A DNA stretch of 39,845 nucleotides. Source: Nitrospinota bacterium (lineage in GTDB: Bacteria; Nitrospinota; Nitrospinia; Nitrospinales; VA-1). The position numbers and the translations under genes are program-made. Below the pieces are notes generated by a model. It did no database searches. It was not told the DNA's origin and worked only from the letters and a program-made list of their open reading frames with translations. The DNA lies in assembly GCA_027619975.1 (NCBI GenBank), contig JAQCGX010000031.1, positions 1-39,845 of the forward strand, in the 5' to 3' direction. Position 1 is the stretch's first letter. Each line of letters opens with the position of its first letter. Shown here in pieces: positions 24,174-32,629 of this stretch.

Positions 24174-24956
24174 TCAAGAATTTCTCAAAGAGATATCGGT
24201 TTTAAATTCAACCGTAGGGCCTGCATTTTGCGGATCGATCAGGTTCAATGTAAAGCTCAACCTTTGAACTGTAGCGGGATCTACTAAACCAAAATAATTG
24301 AAAACCAATCCGGTTGTCGCGTCCACATCGCTGATCAAATTCGTCGCGGTCCCGTCCACCGTCCGGGTGATATTCGTCCCCGCAAGGGCGATGGTGACAT
24401 CGCTGTATTTGTTCACTGTCACCAGGTTGGTGTTGATTCCATAATTGTAATCCGTGGACAAAGCCGTTCCCAAGTTCAAAGTGCCAGAGGACGTTCCTGT
24501 CACCGTATTTAATTCCCATTGATTAAAATTGGGGTTGCGAATGACGATCTTGTCGCCATTGGAAAAACCTGTTTCATCAAGTACGGTGAGTGTGGTGTCT
24601 CCCAAGCTTCCGGCTTTCACTCCCGGGCAGGGAAGGGCGCAGGGAGGCGTGGTGGTTTTAATATTATCCAGGTTGGAGCGAAAACTGATCGAGGTGGCAT
24701 TAATAGCCGTCAACCCCTCTAAAGGCGGCAAACCAAACCCTGCCATTCGAATCTCTTCCTCAATTTTATCCACAGCGAACCTTCCCTTGGCCTGAATATT
24801 GGCAGTGTCATTTTGGTCTTGCAACATACTTTGATTGCGGGTAAATAAAATAGTCGTGGCCGCCAGGAGTACCAGCGCGATGACACTTCCAATGATGACT
24901 TCAATCAAACCCACTCCGCGATCGTTCTTGAGATGACGGCATAAAGTTATTTTCAT
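24174..24956 (-). CDS. pilW: PilW-like minor pilin
   Basis: A 260-residue prepilin-like protein. The leader ends at NDRG and the hydrophobic helix starts VGLIEVIIGSVIALVLLAAT, with Glu5 preserved. QAKGRFAVDKIEEEIRMAGFGL is the conserved PilW/PulJ block. The remaining beta-rich domain is about 190 residues and contains a disulfide candidate (PPCALPCPG). PilW forms the pilus-tip priming complex with PilV, PilX and FimT/FimU. It is intact. Its stop lies 15 bases before the pilX start and its start 18 bases after the pilV stop, so they form an operon. Confidence 0.87.
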   Translation of the reverse strand: MKITLCRHLKNDRGVGLIEVIIGSVIALVLLAATTILFTRNQSMLQDQNDTANIQAKGRFAVDKIEEEIRMAGFGLPPLEGLTAINATSISFRSNLDNIKTTTPPCALPCPGVKAGSLGDTTLTVLDETGFSNGDKIVIRNPNFNQWELNTVTGTSSGTLNLGTALSTDYNYGINTNLVTVNKYSDVTIALAGTNITRTVDGTATNLISDVDATTGLVFNYFGLVDPATVQRLSFTLNLIDPQNAGPTVEFKTDISLRNS

Positions 24957-24973
24957 ATTTACCGATCTACTTT

Positions 24974-25438
24974 CTATTGGGTAATTTGGGTATTGAGTTG
25001 CAGGGTCTTCGTCCCATTATCCTGCCAGGTCATGGTGACCGAAACATCAAACAAAAAGTTTTCTGTCGCGATATCTGTGATGGTCCAGGAGCGATCATAT
25101 GTGGAGCCAGCGACCGCCGCATTGCCTTCGGCATCGATCGTCTCTCCGCCTGCATCTGCAGTCCACACGCCTCCCACCAGCCCCGGAGAATCCAATCCGT
25201 CCGCCCCGTCCAGCAACCAGGCCTGGCTCACACCTTTTATGGATTCGATCTTGTCCTGAGCGAGCGTCATGGCGATGGATGACTTGCGGCTGTTTTCGTT
25301 TTTATCCATGACGGTTCCGGTCGTTCCCATGACAGCAAAAATCCCGACAACCAAGATAACCATGGCCATGAGCGCTTCAATGAGGGTGAAGCCCTGCTCA
25401 TTCCTCAGGAGACTTACAAATTTTGATTTATTAATCAT
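24974..25438 (-). CDS. pilV: PilV-like minor pilin
   Basis: A 154-residue prepilin. The leader ends NEQG and the helix begins FTLIEALMAMVILVVGIFAV, with Glu5. The following region, SSIAMTLAQDKIESIKGV, is the typical PilV/GspI helix extension, and the short beta domain ends in a run of Trp/Thr-rich strands. PilV is a core minor pilin that joins PilW, PilX and FimT/FimU in the assembly-initiation complex. It reads through without lesions. The order in the direction of transcription (fimT/gspH-like, pilV, pilW, pilX) is the standard one; pilY1 and pilE, which often follow, are not present downstream. Confidence 0.87.
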   Translation of the reverse strand: MINKSKFVSLLRNEQGFTLIEALMAMVILVVGIFAVMGTTGTVMDKNENSRKSSIAMTLAQDKIESIKGVSQAWLLDGADGLDSPGLVGGVWTADAGGETIDAEGNAAVAGSTYDRSWTITDIATENFLFDVSVTMTWQDNGTKTLQLNTQITQ

Positions 25439-25503
25439 ATTAGAAATTCCATAATTTCATGTTCAGGCATTCATCCTGCTCCTCACATCTGATCCATAAA
25501 AAA

Positions 25504-26231
25504 TTAAAGGGGACTGACCGCTACGTTATCGAACACACTCACATTTTGGGTTGTGGTCAATCCGACCTCTCCCTGGGTGTAGGATGCGTCGGTCGCGATG
25601 ATCGTCCATCCCCCCGGTTCGGCTGTGCCTGTTTCCCAGATTTTCATGTTCAGGTTATCCGCATCGACACTGGCCTTGAGAGTGTAAAGGGTATTGTTGT
25701 CGAAGGTAATCGCAGCACTGGCGGCGAGAACCGTTTCGCCGCTGTTATAGTTAACGATTTGAAGTTTATAAACATGGCCTGCTGGCGGCCCGGTGCAGAG
25801 TTCGCAATAAATTCTTGCCATGTAATACTGGTTTGAGTTTTGATATCGCAGGATCATTCCCGTGTATTCGTCGGTTCCAAGCGATCCGTTTCTCTGAGTG
25901 TCGATTTGCATCTCGTAATTCTGCCAGGGGTCGCAACCGTTGACGGAAATACCGTTGCCATTGGACGCCGTTTGGTACTGACCCGCCGCTACGTTCCAAT
26001 TGGTGGCTCCCACTTCGGTCCAGCCGTCGCTATCGCCAGCATGAGATCCAGATATAATTTATCCGATTCGGCGGTGATCAATCTCTTTTCCACCCACTTG
26101 GAATAATTCGGAATGGCAGCTGTCAGCATGATCCCAAATATGGACACCACCGTAACCATTTCAATCAAAGTGAATCCACGTTGATCACCGAACAACCGTT
26201 TATGTATGTTTTCCCTGCCAAACCGATTCAT
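25504..26231 (-). pseudogene. FimT/GspH-like minor pilin disrupted and run into a lectin-like domain
   Basis: From ATG 26231 the frame gives a FimT/GspH-type prepilin: DQRGFTLIEMVTVVSIFGIM, then KRLITAESDKLYLDLMLA, where the family continues with a beta domain. Instead the frame ends within 15 codons (stop at 25989). A second frame, open over the junction at about 26005-26035, begins AGDSDGWTEVGATNW and continues for about 170 residues as a beta-rich, concanavalin/LamG-like domain ending at 25504. Its cysteines (CELC) and Gly/Asn-rich strands suit an extracellular lectin-like module. Either a frameshift inside one fused pilin, or a deletion joining two genes, explains this; no homopolymer lies at the junction. 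Confidence 0.6.
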
Positions 26232-26298
26232 ATTCCATTTCACTCAGGAGCAACGCCTGAGATTCAGATTAGTTGAGACCATTCTTCAAAGTCTTCAC

Positions 26299-26314
26299 AG
26301 CAATATCCAAGCCA
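26299..26314 (-). promoter_or_regulatory. Sigma-54 promoter of the minor-pilin cluster
   Basis: On the minus strand TGGCTTGGATATTGCT has exact GG-N10-GC spacing and matches TGGC, the G at position 7, and TTGCW of the consensus. Initiation would be near 26287, giving a leader of about 55 bases before ATG 26231. Confidence 0.75.
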
Positions 26315-26425
26315 AAATCGTCTAAAACAGCATTTCCATCTGAAATTTTGATATTGTCTATGAATTTATGGGATATGAGTTCGGAACCCTAGAAAATAAG
26401 GGCTATAGGGGTTCCTGACAATTCC

Positions 26426-26457
26426 TCACATGTGTATTTTTTTAATACATGGTGTGA
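26426..26457 (-). terminator. Imperfect hairpin downstream of aroB
   Basis: TCACATGTGTATT (26426-26438) pairs imperfectly with AATACATGGTGTGA (26444-26457). It lies 34 bases past the aroB stop codon and upstream of the minor-pilin promoter. No T run follows on the minus strand, so termination is uncertain. Confidence 0.35.
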
Positions 26458-26490
26458 CAAAAAATATCGGGAAATCTTAACTCGAAGGTC

Positions 26491-27567
26491 CTAGCCTCCC
26501 AGCGCTTCCTTGATGGGGGATTCGGGAACGCTGTCCACAATCTCGACGGAACCGATGTCTTTGACCAGAATAAAGCGGATTTTTTTGTGAGCGGTCTTTT
26601 TATCAAGGTATATGGATTGAATGATGTCTTCGACCTTGAGATTAGGGAGTTGGGTGGGCAAACCAAATTTTTCCAGGAGGTTTGAAATCCGGCGGGGCAC
26701 ATCCTCTGAACAATAACCCATGATCTGTGATAATTTGGCCGCAACCACCATGCCGATGGCGACGGCTTCTCCGTGAATGAACGAGGAATAACCCGTCAAC
26801 GATTCGATGGCGTGTCCCACCGTGTGCCCGAAGTTGAGCACCATGCGGTAATGACTCTCGCGCTCGTCTTTTTCCACCACCCGCGCTTTGATCGCGCAGG
26901 AGGTTGCGACGATATGTGCCAGGGCATCGTTATCGTGGGAAAGTATTTTTTGAGTTTCGGTTTCAAGGTAATGAAATAAAGCCGCGTCTTCAATCACACC
27001 GTATTTGATAATTTCGGCCAATCCGGCCTTGAACTCTTTTTCGGGAAGAGTTTCCAGAGTCTCAAGATCAGCCACGACCAGTCTGGGTTGGTAAAAAGCG
27101 CCGATCATATTTTTTCCGCGCGGGTGGTTGACCGCGGTCTTGCCGCCCACACTGCTGTCTACCTGGGAAAGGACGGTTGTGGGAATCTGAACGAACGGCA
27201 CGCCACGCACATAAGTGGCCGCGATAAACCCTGTCAGGTCACCGATGACCCCTCCTCCCAGGGCGACCAAAACCGTTTGCCGGTCACATTTCCATTCCAG
27301 AAGGCTATCAAAAATTTTCTCTGCCTGTTGCAAAGATTTAGATTTCTCGCCTTCGGGAACTTCGATAAAGTCGATGGGGACCCCCGTCCCGGAAAAACTT
27401 GAAGAAAGTTTTTCACCGTAGAGACGGTTGATTGATGGATGCGTGATGATGACCACGCGACTGGGGTTGGTAAGCTCAGTTACCCACGCTCCGGTCTGCT
27501 GCAAAAGGTGGCGGCCAACCCTTATATCATAACTCCTGTCACCCAGGTCGATTGTCAACCGCTTCAT
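26491..27567 (-). CDS. aroB: 3-dehydroquinate synthase
   Basis: A 358-residue enzyme that converts DAHP to 3-dehydroquinate in the shikimate pathway, using NAD and a divalent metal. Typical blocks are visible: VALGGGVIGDLTGFIAATY, then VQIPTTVLSQVDSSVGGKTA, then the metal and substrate region GLAEIIKYGVI and the HTVGHAIE-type motif FGHTVGHAIES, and HGEAVAIGMV. It is complete at its usual length. Its ATG overlaps the stop of the upstream pilM-pilQ chimera (ATGA), so translation is coupled. The pilMNOPQ-aro arrangement is conserved in many bacteria, which supports the identity of the damaged upstream gene. Confidence 0.96.
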   Translation of the reverse strand: MKRLTIDLGDRSYDIRVGRHLLQQTGAWVTELTNPSRVVIITHPSINRLYGEKLSSSFSGTGVPIDFIEVPEGEKSKSLQQAEKIFDSLLEWKCDRQTVLVALGGGVIGDLTGFIAATYVRGVPFVQIPTTVLSQVDSSVGGKTAVNHPRGKNMIGAFYQPRLVVADLETLETLPEKEFKAGLAEIIKYGVIEDAALFHYLETETQKILSHDNDALAHIVATSCAIKARVVEKDERESHYRMVLNFGHTVGHAIESLTGYSSFIHGEAVAIGMVVAAKLSQIMGYCSEDVPRRISNLLEKFGLPTQLPNLKVEDIIQSIYLDKKTAHKKIRFILVKDIGSVEIVDSVPESPIKEALGG

Positions 27568-28787
27568 AGTTTTTTGGAATACTCATTGGACAGGACGGTC
27601 GGAGTGATGAAGATCAACAACTCATTCACTTGATCATTTTCATCCAGGTTTCTGAACAACGCTCCCAGGAAAGGAATTTTGGAAAATAAAGGAACGGACT
27701 CTTTATTCCTCTTGACCTCACTTTCATAGATACCCCCAAGAACCGTGGTATCGCCATTTTGCACCAGAACCTCTGTATGCGCTTCTTTGGTAGTGATCGC
27801 CGGGAAACCCGCAACAAGTACCGATGTATTGGCCGCGTTTTTCGTGGCATCAATCACCATATAGACATCGTCATTTGACGTGATATGCGGAGTGACCTTC
27901 AGGCTGAGTTCGGCATCTATAAACTCAATTTTGGTTCCTTCGTTTGCAGAGGTGGTGCTGAACAATTCAAATGCCTTTTGCACTTCGTCAATAACTTTCT
28001 CAAAGGACTGGACAATGACTGCAACCACGTCATCATCTTTTAACTCTGCAGGTATCTTTCCCGACTTGAGTTTTGCAGCCTCCTTATTGGAAAGATTAAA
28101 TTTTGCCATGAGCTTTTTTGTACAATAATTTCCCCCAAGCGGGATGTCGCGGGTATAAGCGGTGAAACCCTTCTGAATGATATTGAGGTGAGTGAAAGAT
28201 TCTCCAAGATCAATGACCGCAACCACCCCCTCGGCTCTCAGATCGGTCCCCAACCCACAGGCGTTGACCATGGCGAAAACATCGAGATCGATGATGGCGG
28301 GTTTTAATCCGGCGTCATAAAGAATGTCAGTGAGGCTATCGACAAGGTCCTTTTGAACCGCTACCAGTAGTATCTCCATGGTGTCCTTGTCTTCACTCTC
28401 CTCAGAATCATCTAATAACTGGAAATCAATGCTGACATCCTCGATATCAAAGGGAATGTACTGCTCTGCCTCGCTTGCTATGTTTTCTTTAAGTTCTGCC
28501 GCCGTCATCCTCGGCACCCGTATCTTTTTTATGATCACAGCCTCTCCGGCGATCGAAGCCACCGCATACCGGGTGTCTACTTTTTCCAGCTTGATCAACT
28601 TGGTGAGCGTCTCCACAACCTCGTCCGGTTCCCGGATCACTCCATCCACAATGCTATCCTCTTTAAGAGGCATTACAGAGAAATTAAGCAATTCATATTT
28701 TTTACCGGTTCTCGCCATCTGCGCCATCTTGATGGAGTGAGATCCAATATCGATTGCCACCAATGGGGTATTTTCTGATAAAAACAT
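27564..28787 (-). pseudogene. In-frame PilM-PilQ chimera left by deletion of pilN, pilO, pilP and most of pilQ
   Basis: A 407-residue open frame made of two unrelated parts. Residues 1-275 are PilM, the actin-like cytoplasmic ATPase-fold protein (VAIDIGSHSIKMAQM, FDIEDVSIDFQLL, AVIDLGESFTHLNII). From about residue 277 the chain is the C-terminal secretin domain of PilQ: EGTKIEFIDAELSLKVTPHI, then NGDTTVLGGIY, VPLFSKIPFLGALFR and NELLIFITPTVLS. A cytosolic protein and an outer-membrane barrel are thus fused. The junction (about 27935-27962) sits at SANE, a sequence plausible in both parents, which suggests deletion through microhomology. pilN, pilO and pilP are absent. ATG 28787 has AGGA upstream. 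No stable pilus machine could be made from this locus. Confidence 0.85.
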
Positions 28788-29074
28788 ACTTATTCCTGTG
28801 GACTCTCTATAATTTTGTAATCAGCAAAGCTGAGCTGGCAAACCTACCTGCGATTTATAAGTGGTTTACCGTCGATAGAGCAAACACTGTACCAAACCGT
28901 TGCTTCGCCATAAGTCGTTCTATTTAAACAAATTAAAAACAACCCATTGGTTCACTCTGTAAAAGAGTGGTTACATTTTTCACCATCTGTCACCATTTCT
29001 GGATACCCTTCAATTTCCGATTGGGGACAGTAACTGAAAATTATTAAAACCAGGCACACTGGTTTTTAATCCAT
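28788..29074. other. Intergenic region upstream of pilM
   Basis: This 287-base AT-rich gap holds the pilM sigma-54 promoter at 28879-28894 and the 3' side of the XRE gene. No small open frame with a ribosome-binding site was seen. A CTGTCAC at about 29000 resembles the TGTC-type half sites discussed for pilA, but this is weak. Confidence 0.5.
28879..28894 (-). promoter_or_regulatory. Sigma-54 promoter of the pilM operon
   Basis: On the minus strand TGGTACAGTGTTTGCT shows exact GG-N10-GC spacing and matches TGG, AC and TTGCW of the consensus. Initiation would be near 28867, about 80 bases before ATG 28787. It is the third such element in front of a pilus gene in this window. Confidence 0.75.
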
Positions 29075-29329
29075 TTAAACCTTTTTTATTTTTGCAGATT
29101 TAGGTTTGTCATCCGTCTTCCCCTCATCGGGTTCATCGAAAAGCGAGGCGCGGTCAGATAGTTTATATCCCAAGGCTAATATGATTTTTCGCTTGGTATC
29201 CAAACGGCACTCGTTGCCATTTTCAATGCGATCAATGGTCTGAACCGTCACACTTGCTTTGCGTGCCAGCTCAGCCTTACTCATCATCTGAGACTCCCTT
29301 ACCTGCCTGATGCTATTGGACTTGGCCAC
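29075..29329 (-). CDS. XRE-family helix-turn-helix regulator
   Basis: An 84-residue protein with a Cro/CI-type helix-turn-helix: SKAELARKASVTVQTIDRIENG, then RLDTKRKIILALGYKLSD. The rest is a charged tail (DEPDEGKTDDKPKSAKIKKV). Single-domain XRE proteins bind DNA as dimers and often control adjacent genes. The start is a GTG at 29329 with GGGAGGGG about eight bases upstream. It lies upstream of the pilM locus on the same strand, with about 290 bases between them, and diverges from miaB across a 417-base gap. No toxin partner is adjacent, so an antitoxin role is not supported. Confidence 0.85.
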   Translation of the reverse strand: MAKSNSIRQVRESQMMSKAELARKASVTVQTIDRIENGNECRLDTKRKIILALGYKLSDRASLFDEPDEGKTDDKPKSAKIKKV

Positions 29330-29746
29330 AACACTACCCCTCCCTAAAAGTCGGTTAATGACTGGAAAGAAATTATTAACAAATTAATTTTTTCATTGAA
29401 TACATTAATGGTAGGACAAGTTTACACATCAGTCAACAAACCTTTTATATGTTATTGAAAAATCATCTATATTTTACCAAATTTATAGTAATTTACACAA
29501 GTTTATTTACTTTACACCAAATTTCCATCAGAAGTGCTTTGCCGGCCACGACCGGATAACCGCTCTACTTGAGAAATTTCTCAGGATTTCGCGCGAAAAT
29601 AAATGATGTCTGCTGATGGGAACCAAACAGAATGAATTGGCTCCAGGCGACAGGAATCAGGAAATATTTTGCGGCACTACCGGTAATTTTGCGGTTTATT
29701 CAAATGCGGGTTGAAACTAAACCCGTTTTCGCTTAATTTTGTCCCT
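29330..29746. other. AT-rich divergent intergenic region with palindromes
   Basis: No gene is seen in these 417 bases. The left half is extremely AT-rich. Two perfect 12-base palindromes lie close together: GAGAAATTTCTC at 29571-29582 and TTTCGCGCGAAA at 29587-29598. A 6-bp hairpin CGGGTT/AACCCG at 29707-29725 followed by TTTT sits just before the miaB start. Any of these could regulate miaB or the XRE gene. Confidence 0.5.
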
Positions 29747-31081
29747 ATGAAACAAGTCTATATGGATACTTTTGGCTGCCAGATGAATGTGGCGGATTCG
29801 GACCGGATGGAACTTCTACTCTTTCATTCCGGATTTGCCCGCACATCGCATATGGATGACGCGGACCTGATTCTGGTCAACACCTGTTCCGTTCGGGAAA
29901 AAGCGGAGCACAAAATATTTTCCCTTTTCGGAAGCATGAAACCCCTGAAAGAGGCCAATCCTGATCTCGTTATGGGAATCACCGGCTGCCTCGCGCAGCA
30001 AGAGGGGGAGCGTCTTTTAAAGCGCATCCCTTTCCTGGACTTCATTTTAGGCCCGGATCATATTGAAGACATCCCGCACGCCGTGGACAGGGCTCTGGAA
30101 ACACACAAGCCTTTTATATGGAATAACTTTGATCAAAAGAAAAACTATTCCATTCCCGAGATATCCGCCGCCCAACCGGCAACCCCAAATCCAAGTGCAT
30201 TTATCAATATCATCAAGGGATGCGACAAGTTCTGCAGCTTCTGCGTTGTGCCTCATACCCGGGGCCGGGAAAAATCACGGGAAGCGAACGAAATATACAG
30301 CGAAGTCCGGCAACTGGTGGCACGCGGTGCAAAAGAGATCATTCTGCTGGGCCAAAATGTCAATGCCTATGGCAAACGCGGACTGGAAACCCCGGTGGCA
30401 TTCCACCAGCTTTTGTATGGGATCGCGGAGATTCCCGGCGTCAAGCGGCTTCGCTTCACCACCAGTTATCCCAGGGATTTCACTTTCGAACTCATTCAAG
30501 CCTACCAGGATCTTGACATTCTTATGAACCACCTGCACCTGCCGGCACAAAGCGGAAATGATCGCATTCTTCAGGAAATGCGCCGGGGAAATACGGTCGC
30601 GGAGTATTTGGCTCTGACAGACGCGCTCAAGACGGCAGTTCCCGACATCGAAATTTCTTCAGACATCATCGTCGGCTATCCGGGGGAAACAGAAAACGAG
30701 TTTGAAGATACCCTGCGGTTTATGGAACGGGTGGGGTTCAGCAGCAGTTTTATGTTTTGCTACAGTCCACGGCCTAATACACCTGCGGCTGACCTGGTTG
30801 ACGACGTTCCCGAGTCTACGAAGAAGGAACGCCTGCAACGCATTATTGAATGCCAGAGTGAACTGGGCCTGGCGCAGGGGGAAAAGTTTCTTGGAAAAGA
30901 GGTCGAGGTCTTGATCGAAGGTCAGTCGACGCGGAAGAAAGGAGTTTTCAAAGGCAGGAACCCGCAGTTTTGGCAGGTCAATTTTACTGGAGATGAAACC
31001 GTTTTAAAACCAGGAGACCTGGTGAACGTTAAAGTGGAAGAGGTTTCCGGTCATGCGCTCAAAGGACACGCCGTCGTTTAA
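29747..31081 (+). CDS. miaB: tRNA-2-methylthio-N6-dimethylallyladenosine synthase MiaB
   Basis: A radical-SAM methylthiotransferase of 444 residues that adds a methylthio group to i6A37 of tRNAs reading codons that start with U. The N-terminal UPF0004 domain has its three cluster ligands Cys11 (FGCQMN), Cys47 (NTCSVREKAE) and Cys81 (TGCLAQ). The radical-SAM cysteines are Cys159, Cys163 and Cys166 (CDKFCSFCVVPHTRG). A C-terminal TRAM domain (about 380-440) binds tRNA. The NTCSVREKAE block and the YSPRPNTPA region fit MiaB rather than MtaB or RimO. I start at ATG 29747, which aligns with family starts; an upstream in-frame TTG at 29711 would add 12 residues. No clear Shine-Dalgarno is visible. 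Confidence 0.93.
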   Translation: MKQVYMDTFGCQMNVADSDRMELLLFHSGFARTSHMDDADLILVNTCSVREKAEHKIFSLFGSMKPLKEANPDLVMGITGCLAQQEGERLLKRIPFLDFILGPDHIEDIPHAVDRALETHKPFIWNNFDQKKNYSIPEISAAQPATPNPSAFINIIKGCDKFCSFCVVPHTRGREKSREANEIYSEVRQLVARGAKEIILLGQNVNAYGKRGLETPVAFHQLLYGIAEIPGVKRLRFTTSYPRDFTFELIQAYQDLDILMNHLHLPAQSGNDRILQEMRRGNTVAEYLALTDALKTAVPDIEISSDIIVGYPGETENEFEDTLRFMERVGFSSSFMFCYSPRPNTPAADLVDDVPESTKKERLQRIIECQSELGLAQGEKFLGKEVEVLIEGQSTRKKGVFKGRNPQFWQVNFTGDETVLKPGDLVNVKVEEVSGHALKGHAVV

Positions 31082-31164
31082 AAATTCCTGATAAAATCGG
31101 AAACAAAACCGATCGCCGACAACGCTCGGCTCGTGAGCGAAGCGAACGTTTGCCGCTATCTCGC

Positions 31165-31180
31165 CCTCCCCGGAGGGAGG
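31165..31180. terminator. Hairpin between convergent miaB and the unknown gene
   Basis: CCTCCC (31165-31170) pairs with GGGAGG (31175-31180) around CGGA. It sits immediately before the stop codon of the convergent minus-strand gene. No T run follows, so it is a weak candidate for a shared 3' hairpin. Confidence 0.4.
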
Positions 31181-32629
31181 TTAAAAAATTCCCAACCGGC
31201 AATACACTTCATCTTCCAGTTGATCAACATGCGGAAGAATGATTTTTAACGCCATCCGCACATCCTTAACGAATTTCAACTCAGGGGGATGGCCCCGGTC
31301 GGCAAATCGTCTGAGAGTTTCCGTACAAAAACTATCCAGATCAATGACCTGATTGAGCGTGTCAGCAGGCAGGTCTTCCAAGCCCACTTCATTTTGCTCC
31401 AGAAACCGTAAAATCCCGATCAAACTGAGTTTCACGCCAACACTTTTATCCCGCAAATCCCGTATCAAACTGGATTCGGGTTGCTTCAAATCATCGCAAA
31501 TGCCATGCAACAACTTCCTCAGCCGTTGATAAAAAGCGTCATGCTGTTTTTTATCGAGAAACAGTTTCCCCTGGCCTCCGAAAAGAAGATCAAATACAGA
31601 TTCAATCTTGAACTTGTCCGATGCCATCACCGTATAAAGGATGGAAATAAATTCCGATTCGTGAAAAGGCAACCCGAGATCCTGAAAAATTTCCTCAAGC
31701 GATCCACTTTCTCCCTTGGGAGCCGGACGGGTTTCTTCCTTAACAAATCCGGTGGATTCCGATTTCCATTTCGGAACCAATTGCACCTTGCCGCCCTCGC
31801 AACTGACAACACTCAACTCCTGAAGCGACTCCAGGAAATCCGTCAATGAAAAGGCAGGTACGTCCAGAAGTTCCTGATCCATTGAAAAAAATGCCCGCAA
31901 AATCTGTTTTTCCAGGGAGGCCTCGACAAACTCCTGGCCTTCATAGAAACGATTGACCAAAGTTTCCAGGGAAACATTCAGGAACCGGAGCTTGAACTGT
32001 TTTGATTTCACCCTCACCTTAGGGATGGGGAGAATTTGAAAAACACCCTTACTGTAATCGACCAGCTTGATGAGCAATCCGTCTCCGGATTTGCATCTGC
32101 CCGTGGAATACAATTTCTGCATATCCCAGACATTGGTCATCACCAGGCTTTTTCCCGGCATCCACTCATTGACACGAATATCGTCAGGGAAATGGTGCTC
32201 TGCTGAGTATTGATAAAAATGGATGACCTCTTCGATATAAAAATTCTTTTTCAGCTTGGGGATTTCTTCGCCGTCCGGCCCCAGAAATGTCAAATCCGTT
32301 TCCATAAGCCCACTGGACACAAAGGGAATCATCCGGTGACCCGGAATAAAAACCTTCCGGGAAATTTCGAATTTACCCAGATGAATCAGCAGAGGAATAT
32401 GCTGAATCTTTTCCAGAACCGCAGGATACGGAAGATAATCATTAGAATCCGTCCCGATAACGTATTGATGATCCGAAAGCTTGCGCTTTAGATGATCCAT
32501 CGAAGTCTTGGACATTTTTTTTCGCCACCGCTCCTCGACTTCCCTGGCAAAGTCCTCCACGGTGAATGGCGACTGGGATTCCCTGATAAAGTTGTCGATC
32601 AATGTTTTGAGAGTCGGTTTTCTTGGCAT
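31181..32629 (-). CDS. Unrecognised 482-residue protein with N-terminal winged-helix-like segment
   Basis: I do not recognise this family. The N-terminal 75 residues (TLIDNFIRESQSPFTVEDFA and the helix that follows) resemble a winged-helix domain of the kind used for DNA or protein contacts. A beta-rich middle part (about 75-230) includes FIPGHRMIPFVSS and NEWMPGKSLVMTNVWDMQ. The C-terminal half (about 230-482) is mostly helical, with a low-complexity Lys/Glu linker near 300. There is no signal peptide, membrane helix or known catalytic motif. The frame is open over 1.45 kb with ordinary codon use, so it is real. It converges with miaB and diverges from a small gene at 32983. Confidence 0.75.
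   Translation of the reverse strand: MPRKPTLKTLIDNFIRESQSPFTVEDFAREVEERWRKKMSKTSMDHLKRKLSDHQYVIGTDSNDYLPYPAVLEKIQHIPLLIHLGKFEISRKVFIPGHRMIPFVSSGLMETDLTFLGPDGEEIPKLKKNFYIEEVIHFYQYSAEHHFPDDIRVNEWMPGKSLVMTNVWDMQKLYSTGRCKSGDGLLIKLVDYSKGVFQILPIPKVRVKSKQFKLRFLNVSLETLVNRFYEGQEFVEASLEKQILRAFFSMDQELLDVPAFSLTDFLESLQELSVVSCEGGKVQLVPKWKSESTGFVKEETRPAPKGESGSLEEIFQDLGLPFHESEFISILYTVMASDKFKIESVFDLLFGGQGKLFLDKKQHDAFYQRLRKLLHGICDDLKQPESSLIRDLRDKSVGVKLSLIGILRFLEQNEVGLEDLPADTLNQVIDLDSFCTETLRRFADRGHPPELKFVKDVRMALKIILPHVDQLEDEVYCRLGIF

Noticed and set aside
29075-29329. XRE gene as the antitoxin of a toxin-antitoxin pair
   Set aside because: No small partner gene lies within several hundred bases on the same strand.
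31090-31180. tRNA-like or riboswitch structure downstream of miaB
   Set aside because: The region has short inverted repeats but no cloverleaf, T-loop sequence or conserved riboswitch core.
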